From the NCBI RefSeq assembly GCF_040958095.1, contig NC_091216.1:7396381-7460380 (forward strand): DNA of 64,000 nt, written 5' to 3'. The stretch comes from Procambarus clarkii. Taxonomy: Eukaryota; Arthropoda; Malacostraca; Decapoda; Cambaridae. Made by a program: the position numbers and the translations under genes. Shown piece after piece: positions 51,227-60,862 of this stretch. The first letter of the stretch is position 1, and every line of letters begins with the position of its first letter. The notes beneath the pieces were generated by a model that was not told the origin of the DNA, ran no database searches, and saw only the letters and a list, made by a program, of their open reading frames with translations.

Positions 51227-54163
51227 ATGGGAATTGATTTGGAGGAAGGAGGTAATAAAAGTATGTGTTTGTGGGAGAAAGGAATTGGCAAAACGATCAG
51301 GGAAAGAGAAGGTCCGCAAAATAACAATTCACTTAGGGTATATTACACTAACAGTAGAAGTCTAAGAAATAAAATTAACGAATTAAATGCTCTTGTCTGC
51401 ACAGAAAAAATAGATATTATTGCACTTACCGAAACGTGGATGAATGTAGAAAATAGAGAACTATTAGCTGAATATCAAATATATGGATTTAAACTATTTC
51501 ACACAGATAGATATATTAGACGAGGAGGTGGAGTAGCCATATATGTTAGGGACAATTTGAAATGTAGTCTCAAAGAGGGAATCAAAACAGAGCCACACAC
51601 AGAAACTATTTGGATTGAATTAAACGAAAAAGCTAATAATATTATATTAGGAGTAATATATAGGCCACCAAATTTAGACAGAATGGAAGCAAAGCATCTA
51701 TGGGATGAAATATCTAGAGCATCTAGATCTAACAGTATTTATGTCATGGGTGACTTTAATTTTAGCAGAATAAACTGGTTGAACAAAACAGGGAATAGTG
51801 AAGCAGATGATTTTCTAGAATTAATTGACGATTGCTTTCTTACGCAACACATTAAGGAACCAACACGGGAAAATAATATTTTAGATTTAGTGTTAACTAA
51901 CAGGGAAACGCAAATTAATGACATCGAAATAGGGAGTGAGCTAGGGAGCAGTGATCACAAAGAAATCAGATTTAGCATAGAATGGAATAGACCAGTAGGA
52001 GAAAATTCTGTTAAAGTGCCAGATTTTCGAAAAGCTGATTTTAATAGCCTAAGAATTTTTTTGGGTCAAATTGATTGGAAAGGCTTGGGTATGGGGTGTG
52101 GGCCGGTCTTGGAGCGAGACATGAACCCAGCGATAGGTGACTTAAATGGGGATTTCGATGTGGATTCAATATATAACTTATTTAAGAATATTCTAAACAA
52201 AGCACAGGAACGTAGTATACCATACAAATTGAATAGATCGTATACTAATGACCCAAAGTGGATAACAAAGAATTTGAAGAACCTTATAGGTAAAAAGAAA
52301 GCTTGGTACAAAAGGATTAAAAATGGGGAGGTCACTTTAGAACAGGAATTCGTACAACTGGTTAGAAATGTTAAAAAAGAGATAAGGAAAGCAAAAAGAA
52401 ACTATGAAGTTCGCATAGCAGGGCAAGCAAAGACAAATCCTAAAGGGTTTTTTCAGTTATATCGTACTAAGACTAGGGAAAGGATAGGTCCATTAAAAAC
52501 TGAGACAGGTCAAATAACAGATAGTGATGAAGAGATGAGTAGTATTTTTAATAAATATTTTGTATCTGTATTTACTAAAGAGGAACTTAACAATATGCCT
52601 TCAGCCGAACAAGTCTATGTGGGTGGGGACGAGGACAGGTTGACGAGTTTAGCAGTTACCAGGGAGGATGTTCTTAAACAAATAGTAATACTCAAACCAA
52701 ACAAATCCCCAGGGCCGGATGAAGTGTTTGCTAGGGTGCTTAAAGAATGCAAAGAGGAGCTTTGTGACCCACTGTCAACCATATTTAATAAATCAATAGA
52801 GTCAGGCAGAGTGCCAGAGTTTTGGAAAGTTGCTAATGTGATACCAGTTTTTAAGAAAGGAGATAGATCACTTGCGTCTAACTATCGACCAATTAGCCTA
52901 ACGTCTATTGTGGGAAAGTTACTCGAATCTATAATAGCAAATAAAATTCGTCTTCATCTTGAAAAACATAAATTAATAATTGAGTCGCAACATGGTTTTA
53001 TAAATGGCCGTTCATGTTTAACAAATTTGTTATCTTTTTATTCTAGCATTGTTGAGGCAGTTGATAGTGGTAAGGATTGCGATGTTGTATACCTTGACTT
53101 TAGCAAAGCTTTTGATACAGTGCCACATGAAAGACTGATTAAAAAAATAGAGTCTCATGGTATTGGGGGTGCTATATTAAGCTGGATTAGGGCATGGCTA
53201 TACCAAAGGAAACAGAGAGTTAGTATAAATGGAATCAAGTCAGAGTGGGAAAATGTTGTAAGTGGAGTGCCTCAAGGCTCTGTCCTGGGACCTCTGTTGT
53301 TTATAATATATATAAATGATTTAGATTCAGGTTTGAGTAGCAACATTTGCAAATTTGCCGATGATACGAAAATCGGTAGGGAAATTAATTCGGAGGAGGA
53401 CTCACTATCACTTCAAGTTGATCTAGATAGGGTTTTGAAATGGTCAAAGGATTGGCAGATGCAGTTTAATGCTGATAAATGTAAAGTTCTGAGGTTAGGT
53501 AATGATGATAGAGTTACAAGATACGAGCTAGATGGTGTTGTGATTGCGAAGTCGGATTGCGAAAGGGATCTGGGAGTTATGATTAGTAAGAATTTAAAAC
53601 AAAAGGATCAATGCATAAATGTTCGTAATAAGGCAAATCGGACACTTGGATTTATTAATCGCAGCGTTAGTAACAAGACACCTGGTGTGGTTCTCAAGCT
53701 ATATCTTGCTCTAGTTAGGCCCCATTTAGATTATGCAGTTCAGTTTTGGTCGCCATATTATAGAATGGATATAAATTCACTTGAACGTGTCCAGCGTAGG
53801 ATGACTAAGTTAATTCCCCAAATTAGAAATCTTTCATATGAAGAAAGATTAACAAAGCTTAAGTTGCATTCACTGGAAAGGCGAAGAGTTAGGGGTGACA
53901 TGATAGAGGTTTACAAGTGGATGAATGGACATAACCGGGGGGATATTAATAGGGTATTAAAAGTATCAACACAGGACAGAACACGAAACAATGGATATAA
54001 ATTGGATAAGTTTAGATTTAGGAAAGACTTGGGTAAATACTGGTTCAGTAACAGGGTTGTTGATTTGTGGAACCAATTGCCGCGTAACATTGTGGAGGTG
54101 GGGTCCCTCGATTGTTTCAAGCACGGGTTGGACAAGTATATGAGTGGGATTGGGTGGTTATAG
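51227..54163 (+). CDS. CR1-A ORF2: AP endonuclease + reverse transcriptase, 978 aa
   Basis: Full-length and uninterrupted. The chosen ATG (MGIDLEEGG) lies 11 bp after the ORF1 stop; the frame is open upstream only without an ATG. Endonuclease: TNSRSLRN (about residue 42), TETW (69), GDFNF (174), SDH (241). RT: PGPDEV (about 494), YLDFSKAFD (622), GVPQGSV (680), FADD (709). The C-terminal domain with LVRPHLDYAV and FRFRKDLGKYWFSNRV ends at 978. Private changes include FSRINW for FSGINW, EADDF for EAEDF, KKKAWY for KKRAWY and VILKP for VKLKP. The 3' UTR and three tail repeats follow to 54235. It is the most complete element in the window, although its ORF1 is frameshifted. Confidence 0.93.
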   Translation: MGIDLEEGGNKSMCLWEKGIGKTIREREGPQNNNSLRVYYTNSRSLRNKINELNALVCTEKIDIIALTETWMNVENRELLAEYQIYGFKLFHTDRYIRRGGGVAIYVRDNLKCSLKEGIKTEPHTETIWIELNEKANNIILGVIYRPPNLDRMEAKHLWDEISRASRSNSIYVMGDFNFSRINWLNKTGNSEADDFLELIDDCFLTQHIKEPTRENNILDLVLTNRETQINDIEIGSELGSSDHKEIRFSIEWNRPVGENSVKVPDFRKADFNSLRIFLGQIDWKGLGMGCGPVLERDMNPAIGDLNGDFDVDSIYNLFKNILNKAQERSIPYKLNRSYTNDPKWITKNLKNLIGKKKAWYKRIKNGEVTLEQEFVQLVRNVKKEIRKAKRNYEVRIAGQAKTNPKGFFQLYRTKTRERIGPLKTETGQITDSDEEMSSIFNKYFVSVFTKEELNNMPSAEQVYVGGDEDRLTSLAVTREDVLKQIVILKPNKSPGPDEVFARVLKECKEELCDPLSTIFNKSIESGRVPEFWKVANVIPVFKKGDRSLASNYRPISLTSIVGKLLESIIANKIRLHLEKHKLIIESQHGFINGRSCLTNLLSFYSSIVEAVDSGKDCDVVYLDFSKAFDTVPHERLIKKIESHGIGGAILSWIRAWLYQRKQRVSINGIKSEWENVVSGVPQGSVLGPLLFIIYINDLDSGLSSNICKFADDTKIGREINSEEDSLSLQVDLDRVLKWSKDWQMQFNADKCKVLRLGNDDRVTRYELDGVVIAKSDCERDLGVMISKNLKQKDQCINVRNKANRTLGFINRSVSNKTPGVVLKLYLALVRPHLDYAVQFWSPYYRMDINSLERVQRRMTKLIPQIRNLSYEERLTKLKLHSLERRRVRGDMIEVYKWMNGHNRGDINRVLKVSTQDRTRNNGYKLDKFRFRKDLGKYWFSNRVVDLWNQLPRNIVEVGSLDCFKHGLDKYMSGIGWL

Positions 54164-54235
54164 AATAGGAGCTGCCTCGTATGGGTCAATAGGCCTTCTG
54201 CAGTTACCTTTGTTCTTATGTTCTTATGTTCTTAT
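54164..54235 (+). other. CR1-A 3' leader and (TTCTTATG)n tail
   Basis: GGAGCTGCCTCGTATGGG, AGGCCTTCTGCAG and TTACCTTTGTTCTTATG precede about three tandem copies of an 8-mer. CR1 elements characteristically end in short tandem repeats in place of poly(A). The same 3' end recurs at every CR1-A copy here and is presumably the RT recognition site. Confidence 0.85.
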
Positions 54236-54338
54236 GAGACCAATATTAACAAGACATCGTTGTGGAAAGTCGTTAAGGACAGGGGTCTTAAGAAGACCTT
54301 GACAAGGCCGCCTACAGACGCCCTAAGGACGTCAAATT
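54236..54338 (+). pseudogene. CR1-A ORF1 internal fragment
   Basis: Same as 38982-39083 in opposite orientation: NKTSLWKVVKDRGLKKTL and RPPTDALRTSN. It lies between one CR1-A tail and an antisense CR1-A 3' fragment. Confidence 0.82.
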
Positions 54339-54601
54339 AAGAACATAAGAACAAAGGCAACTGCAGATGGCCTATTGGCCCATACGAGGCAGCTCCTATT
54401 TATAACCACCCAATCCCACTCATATACTTGTCCAACCCGCGCTTGAAACAATCGAGGGACCCCACCTCCAGCACGTTACGCGGTAATTGGTTCCATAAAT
54501 CAACAACCCTGTTACTGAACCAGTATTTACCCAAGTCTTTCCTAAATCTAAACTTATCCAATTTATACCCAATGTTTCGTGTTCTGTCTTGTGTTGATAC
54601 T
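54339..54601 (-). mobile_element. CR1-A 3' end, inverted, fused to next ORF2
   Basis: Antisense tail, leader and last coding stretch up to GTTGATAC, then TTCCTCCTTTGGAGGAAGG leads directly into the plus-strand ORF2 of the next copy. Mirror image of 38712-38981. Confidence 0.9.
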
Positions 54602-54609
54602 TCCTCCTT

Positions 54610-57602
54610 TGGAGGAAGGAGGTAATAAAAGTATGTGTTTGTGGGAGAAAGGAATTGGCAAAACGATCAGGGAAAGAGAAGGTCCGCAAAATAACAATTC
54701 ACTTAGGGTATATTACACTAACAGTAGAAGTCTAAGAAATAAAATTAACGAATTAAATGCTCTTGTCTGCACAGAAAAAATAGATATTATTGCACTTACC
54801 GAAACGTGGATGAATGTAGAAAATAGAGAACTATTAGCTGAATATCAAATATATGGATTTAAACTATTTCACACAGATAGATATATTAGACGAGGAGGTG
54901 GAGTAGCCATATATGTTAGGGACAATTTGAAATGTAGTCTCAAAGAGGGAATCAAAACAGAGCCACACACAGAAACTATTTGGATTGAATTAAACGAAAA
55001 AGCTAATAATATTATAATAGGAGTAATATATAGGCCACCAAATTTAGACAGAATGGAAGCAAAGCATCTATGGGATGAAATATCTAGAGCATCTAGATCT
55101 AACAGTATTTATGTCATGGGTGACTTTAATTTTAGCGGAATAAACTGGTTGAACAAAACAGGGAATAGTGAAGCAGAAGATTTTCTAGAATTAATTGACG
55201 ATTGCTTTCTTACGCAACACATTAAGGAACCAACACGGGAAAATAATATTTTAGATTTAGTGTTAACTAACAGGGAAACGCAAATTAATGACATCGAAAT
55301 AGGGAGTGAGCTAGGGAGCAGTGATCACAAAGAAATCAGATTTAGCATAGAATGGAATAGACCAGTAGGAGAAAATTCTGTTAAAGTGCCAGATTTTCGA
55401 AAAGCTGATTTTAATAGCCTAAGAAATTTTTTGGGTCAAATTGATTGGAAAGGCTTGGGTATGGGGTGTGGGCCGGTCTTGGAGCGAGACATGAACCCAG
55501 CGATAGGTGACTTAAATGGGGATTTCGATGTGGATTCAATATATAACTTATTTAAGAATATTCTAAACAAAGCACAGGAACGTAGTATACCATACAAATT
55601 GAATAGATCGTATACTAATGACCCAAAGTGGATAACAAAGAATTTGAAGAACCTTATAGGTAAAAAGAGAGCTTGGTACAAAAGGATTAAAAATGGGGAG
55701 GTCACTTTAGAACAGGAATTCGTACAACTGGTTAGAAATGTTAAAAAAGAGATAAGGAAAGCAAAAAGAAACTATGAAGTTCGCATAGCAGGGCAAGCAA
55801 AGACAAATCCTAAAGGGTTTTTTCAGTTATATCGTACTAAGACTAGGGAAAGGATAGGTCCATTAAAAACTGAGACAGGTCAAATAACAGATAGTGATGA
55901 AGAGATGAGTAGTATTTTTAATAAATATTTTGTATCTGTATTTACTAAAGAGGAACTTAACAATATGCCTTCAGCCGAACAAGTCTATGTGGGTGGGGAC
56001 GAGGACAGGTTGACGAGTTTAGCAGTTACCAGGGAGGATGTTCTTAAACAAATAGTAAAACTCAAACCAAACAAATCCCCAGGGCCGGATGAAGTGTTTG
56101 CTAGGGTGCTTAAAGAATGCAAAGAGGAGCTTTGTGACCCACTGTCAACCATATTTAATAAATCAATAGAGTCAGGCAGAGTGCCAGAGTTTTGGAAAGT
56201 TGCTAATGTGATACCAGTTTTTAAGAAAGGAGATAGATCACTTGCGTCTAACTATCGACCAATTAGCCTAACGTCTATTGTGGGAAAGTTACTCGAATCT
56301 ATAATAGCAAATAAAATTCGTCTTCATCTTGAAAAACATAAATTAATAATTGAGTCGCAACATGGTTTTATAAATGGCCGTTCATGTTTAACAAATTTGT
56401 TATCTTTTTATTCTAGCATTGTTGAGGCAGTTGATAGTGGTAAGGATTGCGATGTTGTATACCTTGACTTTAGCAAAGCTTTTGATACAGTGCCACATGA
56501 AAGACTGATTAAAAAAATAGAGTCTCATGGTATTGGGGGTGCTATATTAAGCTGGATTAGGGCATGGCTATACCAAAGGAAACAGAGAGTTAGTATAAAT
56601 GGAATCAAGTCAGAGTGGGAAAATGTTGTAAGTGGAGTGCCTCAAGGCTCTGTCCTGGGACCTCTGTTGTTTATAATATATATAAATGATTTAGATTCAG
56701 GTTTGAGTAGCAACATTTGCAAATTTGCCGATGATACGAAAATCGGTAGGGAAATTAATTCGGAGGAGGACTCACTATCACTTCAAGTTGATCTAGATAG
56801 GGTTTTGAAATGGTCAAAGGATTGGCAGATGCAGTTTAATGCTGATAAATGTAAAGTTCTGAGGTTAGGTAATGATGATAGAGTTACAAGATACGAGCTA
56901 GATGGTGTTGTGATTGCGAAGTCGGATTGCGAAAGGGATCTGGGAGTTATGATTAGTAAGAATTTAAAACAAAAGGATCAATGCATAAATGTTCGTAATA
57001 AGGCAAATCGGACACTTGGATTTATTAATCGCAGCGTTAGTAACAAGACACCTGGTGTGGTTCTCAAGCTATATCTTGCTCTAGTTAGGCCCCATTTAGA
57101 TTATGCAGTTCAGTTTTGGTCGCCATATTATAGAATGGATATAAATTCACTTGAACGTGTCCAGCGTAGGATGACTAAGTTAATTCCCCAAATTAGAAAT
57201 CTTTCATATGAAGAAAGATTAACAAAGCTTAAGTTGCATTCACTGGAAAGGCGAAGAGTTAGGGGTGACATGATAGAGGTTTACAAGTGGATGAATGGAC
57301 ATAACCGGGGGGATATTAATAGGGTATTAAAAGTATCAACACAGGACAGAACACGAAACAATGGATATAAATTGGATAAGTTTAGATTTAGGAAAGACTT
57401 GGGTAAATACTGGTTCAGTAACAGGGTTGTTGATTTGTGGAACCAATTGCCGCGTAACATTGTGGAGGTGGGGTCCCTCGATTGTTTCAAGCACGGGTTG
57501 GCCAAGTATATGAGTGGGATTGGGTGGTTATAGAATAGGAGCTGCCTCGTATGGGCCAATAGGCCTTCTGCAGTTACCTTTGTTCTTATGTTCTTATGTT
57601 CT
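54610..57602 (+). mobile_element. CR1-A copy with complete ORF2, plus strand
   Basis: From GGAGGAAGGAGG through ORF2, the 3' leader and three tail repeats to about 57602. ORF1 is replaced by the inverted 3' fragment. It pairs with 35715-38712 as arms of the inverted duplication. Confidence 0.9.
54633..57533 (+). CDS. CR1-A ORF2: AP endonuclease + reverse transcriptase, ~966 aa
   Basis: Open from MCLWEKGIGK to MSGIGWL-stop with every motif listed for the other intact copies (TETW, GDFNFSG, SSDHKE, YLDFSKAFD, GVPQGSV, FADD). Its translation matches that of the minus copy at 35786-38686 except for one C-terminal change (HGLAKYM for HGLDKYM), so the two copies separated recently or have been converted. 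Eighteen further in-frame codons upstream come from the fused inverted fragment. Autonomous movement of this copy is unlikely without ORF1 and a 5' region. Confidence 0.92.
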   Translation: MCLWEKGIGKTIREREGPQNNNSLRVYYTNSRSLRNKINELNALVCTEKIDIIALTETWMNVENRELLAEYQIYGFKLFHTDRYIRRGGGVAIYVRDNLKCSLKEGIKTEPHTETIWIELNEKANNIIIGVIYRPPNLDRMEAKHLWDEISRASRSNSIYVMGDFNFSGINWLNKTGNSEAEDFLELIDDCFLTQHIKEPTRENNILDLVLTNRETQINDIEIGSELGSSDHKEIRFSIEWNRPVGENSVKVPDFRKADFNSLRNFLGQIDWKGLGMGCGPVLERDMNPAIGDLNGDFDVDSIYNLFKNILNKAQERSIPYKLNRSYTNDPKWITKNLKNLIGKKRAWYKRIKNGEVTLEQEFVQLVRNVKKEIRKAKRNYEVRIAGQAKTNPKGFFQLYRTKTRERIGPLKTETGQITDSDEEMSSIFNKYFVSVFTKEELNNMPSAEQVYVGGDEDRLTSLAVTREDVLKQIVKLKPNKSPGPDEVFARVLKECKEELCDPLSTIFNKSIESGRVPEFWKVANVIPVFKKGDRSLASNYRPISLTSIVGKLLESIIANKIRLHLEKHKLIIESQHGFINGRSCLTNLLSFYSSIVEAVDSGKDCDVVYLDFSKAFDTVPHERLIKKIESHGIGGAILSWIRAWLYQRKQRVSINGIKSEWENVVSGVPQGSVLGPLLFIIYINDLDSGLSSNICKFADDTKIGREINSEEDSLSLQVDLDRVLKWSKDWQMQFNADKCKVLRLGNDDRVTRYELDGVVIAKSDCERDLGVMISKNLKQKDQCINVRNKANRTLGFINRSVSNKTPGVVLKLYLALVRPHLDYAVQFWSPYYRMDINSLERVQRRMTKLIPQIRNLSYEERLTKLKLHSLERRRVRGDMIEVYKWMNGHNRGDINRVLKVSTQDRTRNNGYKLDKFRFRKDLGKYWFSNRVVDLWNQLPRNIVEVGSLDCFKHGLAKYMSGIGWL

Positions 57603-58306
57603 TAATACCCTATTAATATCCCCTTTGTTATGTCCATTCACCCACTTGTAAACCTCTATCATGTCACCCCTAACTCTTCGCCTTTCCAGTGAATGCAACT
57701 TAAGCTTTGTTAATCTTTCTTCATATGAAAGATTTCTAATTTGGGGAATTAACTTAGTCATCCTACGCTGGACACGTTCAAGTGAATTTATATCCATTCT
57801 ATAATATGGCGACCAAAACTGAACTGCATAATCTAAATGGGGCCTAACTAGAGCAAGATATAGCTTAAGAACCACACAAGGTGTCTTGTTACTTACGCTG
57901 CGATTAATAAATCCAAGTGTCCGATTTGCCTTATTACGAACATTTATGCATTGATCCTTTTGTTTTAAATTCTTACTAATCATAACTCCCAGATCCCTTT
58001 TGCAATCCGACTTCACAATCTCAACACCATCTAGCTCGTACCTTGTAACTCTATCATCATTACCATGCCTCAGATCTTTACATTTATCAGCATTAAACTG
58101 CATCTGCCAATCCTTTGACCATTTCAAAACCCTATCTAGATCAACTTGGTGTGATAGTGAGTCCTCCTCCGAATTAATTTCCCTACCGATTTTCGTATCA
58201 TCGGCAAATTTGCAAATGTTGCTACTCAAACCTGAATCTAAATCATTTATATATATTATAAACAACAAAGGTCCCAGGACAGAGCCTTGAGGCACTCCAC
58301 TTACAA
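57603..58306 (-). pseudogene. CR1-A RT/C-terminal fragment
   Basis: Antisense ORF2 from the NRVL region (57603) back to GVPQGSVLGP (58295), open for 233 codons with FADD kept. There is no tail: it begins exactly where the tail of the preceding plus-strand copy ends. At 58306 it is joined to a short repeat (ATTTGTAAGTC twice) and then to sense ORF1. Confidence 0.85.
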
Positions 58307-58330
58307 TTCATTTGTAAGTCATTTGTAAGT

Positions 58331-58970
58331 CAAAAATTCATTTGCCGTGTTGGAGGACGAGTGCTGTGGTGAGCCTGCAGTTCACTCGAAACGGAAATCA
58401 ACGAAGAGCATTAAAGCACAGGCCCCTCAAAGTGCTCAGAAAGTTAAGGAGGTACCTAAACGAATTTTGGTTGTGGGAGATTCCCAGGTGAGGTATTTAG
58501 ACAGGACATTTTGTGCCAGAGATAGGGGGAACAGGTTAAGGGTCAGCTATCCGGAAGCTGGAATTGGAGATATTGTTGACAACATGAAAGATATTATGAC
58601 TGGAAATGGGAACAAACCCATTATTTGTATTAGTGCAGGGGGTAATGATGTTGGACGAGTTAGGAGTGAGGATCTGATAAAGAAATTTAACAAAGCCATA
58701 GAATTAGTTAGGAGCAAGGGAGGAATCCCGATCATATGTGGCATTCTTCCGAGAAAGAGCGTTGGGAATGAATTGTTGTCGTGTCAATTGCCGGCTGGAA
58801 AGATATTGCAAATCAAATGCAATATCTTTCATAGACAACTATGAACACTTCTATGGAAGAAATGAAATATATGCTCGTGATGGGGTGCATCTATCGAGGG
58901 CTGGGGTAGTTGCTGTTGCAAACTCATTAGAATCAGTGGTTAGAGGCATTGGTTCGGGATTAAACTGTTA
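58331..58970 (+). pseudogene. Older CR1-A ORF1 with esterase domain, frameshifted
   Basis: NSFAVLEDECCGE, the Lys-rich linker, VVGDSQVRYLDRTFCARD, CISAGGNDVGR, then a frameshift near 58775. DGVHLSRAG is recovered in another frame, ending at GLNC-stop (58969-58971). All three esterase blocks are present, though in two frames. Confidence 0.85.
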
Positions 58971-58982
58971 GTAGATAGTGGT

Positions 58983-60862
58983 ATGGGAATTGATAAGGAG
59001 GAAGGAGGTAATAAAAGTATGTGTTTGTTGGAGAAACAAATTGGCAAAATGATCAGGGCAAGAGAAGGGCCTAAAAATAACAATTCACTTAGGGTATATT
59101 ACATTAACAGTAGAAGTCTAAGAAACAAAATAAACGAGATAAATGCTCCTGTCTGTACAGAAAAAAAAATATTATTGCACTTACCGAAACGTGGATGAAT
59201 GTAGAAAATAGAGAACTATTAGCTGAATATCAAATAAATGGATTTAAACTGTTTCACACAGATTGATATATTAGACGAGGAGGGGGAGTAGCCATATATG
59301 TTAGGGACAATTTGAAATGTAGTCTCAAAGAGGGAATCAAAACTGAGCCACACACAGCAACTATTTGGATATAATTAAACGAAAAAGCAAATAATATTAT
59401 AATAGGAGTTATATATAGGCCACCAACTTTAGACAGAATGGAAGCAAAGCATCTATGGGATGAAATATATAGATCATCTAGATCTAACAGTATTTATGTC
59501 ATGGGTGACTTTAATTTTAGTGTAATAAACAGGGTGAACAAAACAGGGAATAATGAAGCAGAAGATTTTCAAGAATTAATTGACGATTGCTTTCTTACGC
59601 AACACATTAAGGAACCAACGCGGGGAAATAATATTTTAGATTTAGTGTTAACTAACAGGGAAACACAAATTAAGGAGATGGAAATAGGGAGTGATCATAA
59701 AGAAATCAGATTTAGCATAGAATGGAATACATCTGTTGGAGAAAATTCTGTTAAAGTGCCTGATTTTCGAAAAGCTGATTTCAATAGCCTAAGAAATTTT
59801 TTGGTTCAAATAGATTGGAATATCTTGGGGATGGGGTGTGGGCTAGACGTGAGCCCAGCCATAGGTGACGTAAAAGGGGATTTCGATGTGGATTCAAAAC
59901 ATAACCTATTTAAAAATATTCTAAGCAAAGCCCAGGAATGTAGTATACCATATAAATTGAATAGATCGAATACTAATGATCCAAAGTGGATAACAAAGGA
60001 TCTAAAGAACCTTATAGGTAAAAAGAGAGCGTGGTACAAAAGGATTAAGAATGTGGAAGTTAGTTTAGAACAGGAATTCGTACAACTGGTTAGAAATGTT
60101 AAAAAAGAGATAAGGAAAGCAAAAAGAAACTACGAAGTTCGCATAGCAGGGCAAGCAAAGACAAATCCTAAAGTTTTTTCAGTTATATCGAACTAAGACT
60201 AGGGAAAGGATAGGTCCATTAAAAACTGAGACAGGTCGAATAACGGATAATGACGAGGATATGAGTAGTATTTTTATTAAGTATTTCATATCTGTATTTA
60301 CTAAAGTGGAACTTAGTAATATGCCTTCAGCCGAACAAATGTATGTGAGTGGGGACGAGGACCGGTTGACTAGTTTAGCAGTTACCAGGGAGGATGTAAT
60401 TAAACAAATAGTAAAAATAAACAAATCCCCAGGGCCGGATGAAATGTTTTCCAGGGTGCTTAAAGAATGCAAAGAGGAGCTTTTCGAGCCATTGTCTTCC
60501 ATAGTTAATAAATCAATAGAGTTAGGAAGAGTGCCAGAGTCATGGAATGTAGCTTATGTGGTACCAATTTTTAAGAAAAGAGATAGATCACTTGCGTCAA
60601 ACTATCGGCCTAACTTCTATTGTGGGAAAGTTACTAGAATCGATAATTGCAAATACAATTCGTCTGCATCTTGAAAAACATAAATTAATAAATGAGTCGC
60701 AACATGGTTTTACAAATGGCCGTTCATGTTTAACAAATTTGCTATCCTTTTATTCCAGCATAGTTGAGGCAGTTGATAGTGGTAAGGATTGTGATGTTGT
60801 GTACCTTGATTTTAGCAAAGCTTTTGATACAGTGCCACATAAAAGATTGGTTAAAAAAATAG
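58983..60862 (+). pseudogene. Older CR1-A ORF2, several breaks
   Basis: Starts at MGIDKEEGG with the usual short spacing from ORF1. The endonuclease is readable in pieces: INSRSLRN, a frame shift in an A-rich run near 59165, ETW beyond, then stops at about 59265 and 59373, and from 59438 GDFNFSV and GSDHKE. The RT start follows (NKSPGPDEMFSRVL, FKKRDRSLASNYRP), with a deletion near 60610, then TSIVGKLLE, QHGFTNGRSC and YLDFSKAFD. At 60862 the text changes within KKID to a different LINE (LINE-C). Confidence 0.87.

Larger units (their letters stand above)
35715..57602. repeat. Inverted duplication: arms 35715-44025 and 51147-57602
   Basis: The right arm (6,456 bp) holds, in order, the end of ORF1, ORF2, tail, ORF1 scrap, inverted 3' end, ORF2 and tail. 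The left arm is its reverse complement, plus one extra block (39084-40935, about 1.85 kb) sitting at the corresponding CR1-A tail. Shared variants include the TTGACCCATACG leader, CGAACTCGCTAGAAGAAG in ORF1, SLRIFLGQ in the inner ORF2 and the fused CTCCTTTGGAGG junction. The spacer of 7.1 kb (44026-51146) is other CR1-A sequence. Confidence 0.85.

Noticed and set aside
16472..57559. Repeated 61-, 89- and 92-codon ORFs antisense to CR1-A
   Set aside because: They are shadows of the ORF2 coding strand, recurring wherever CR1-A is present.
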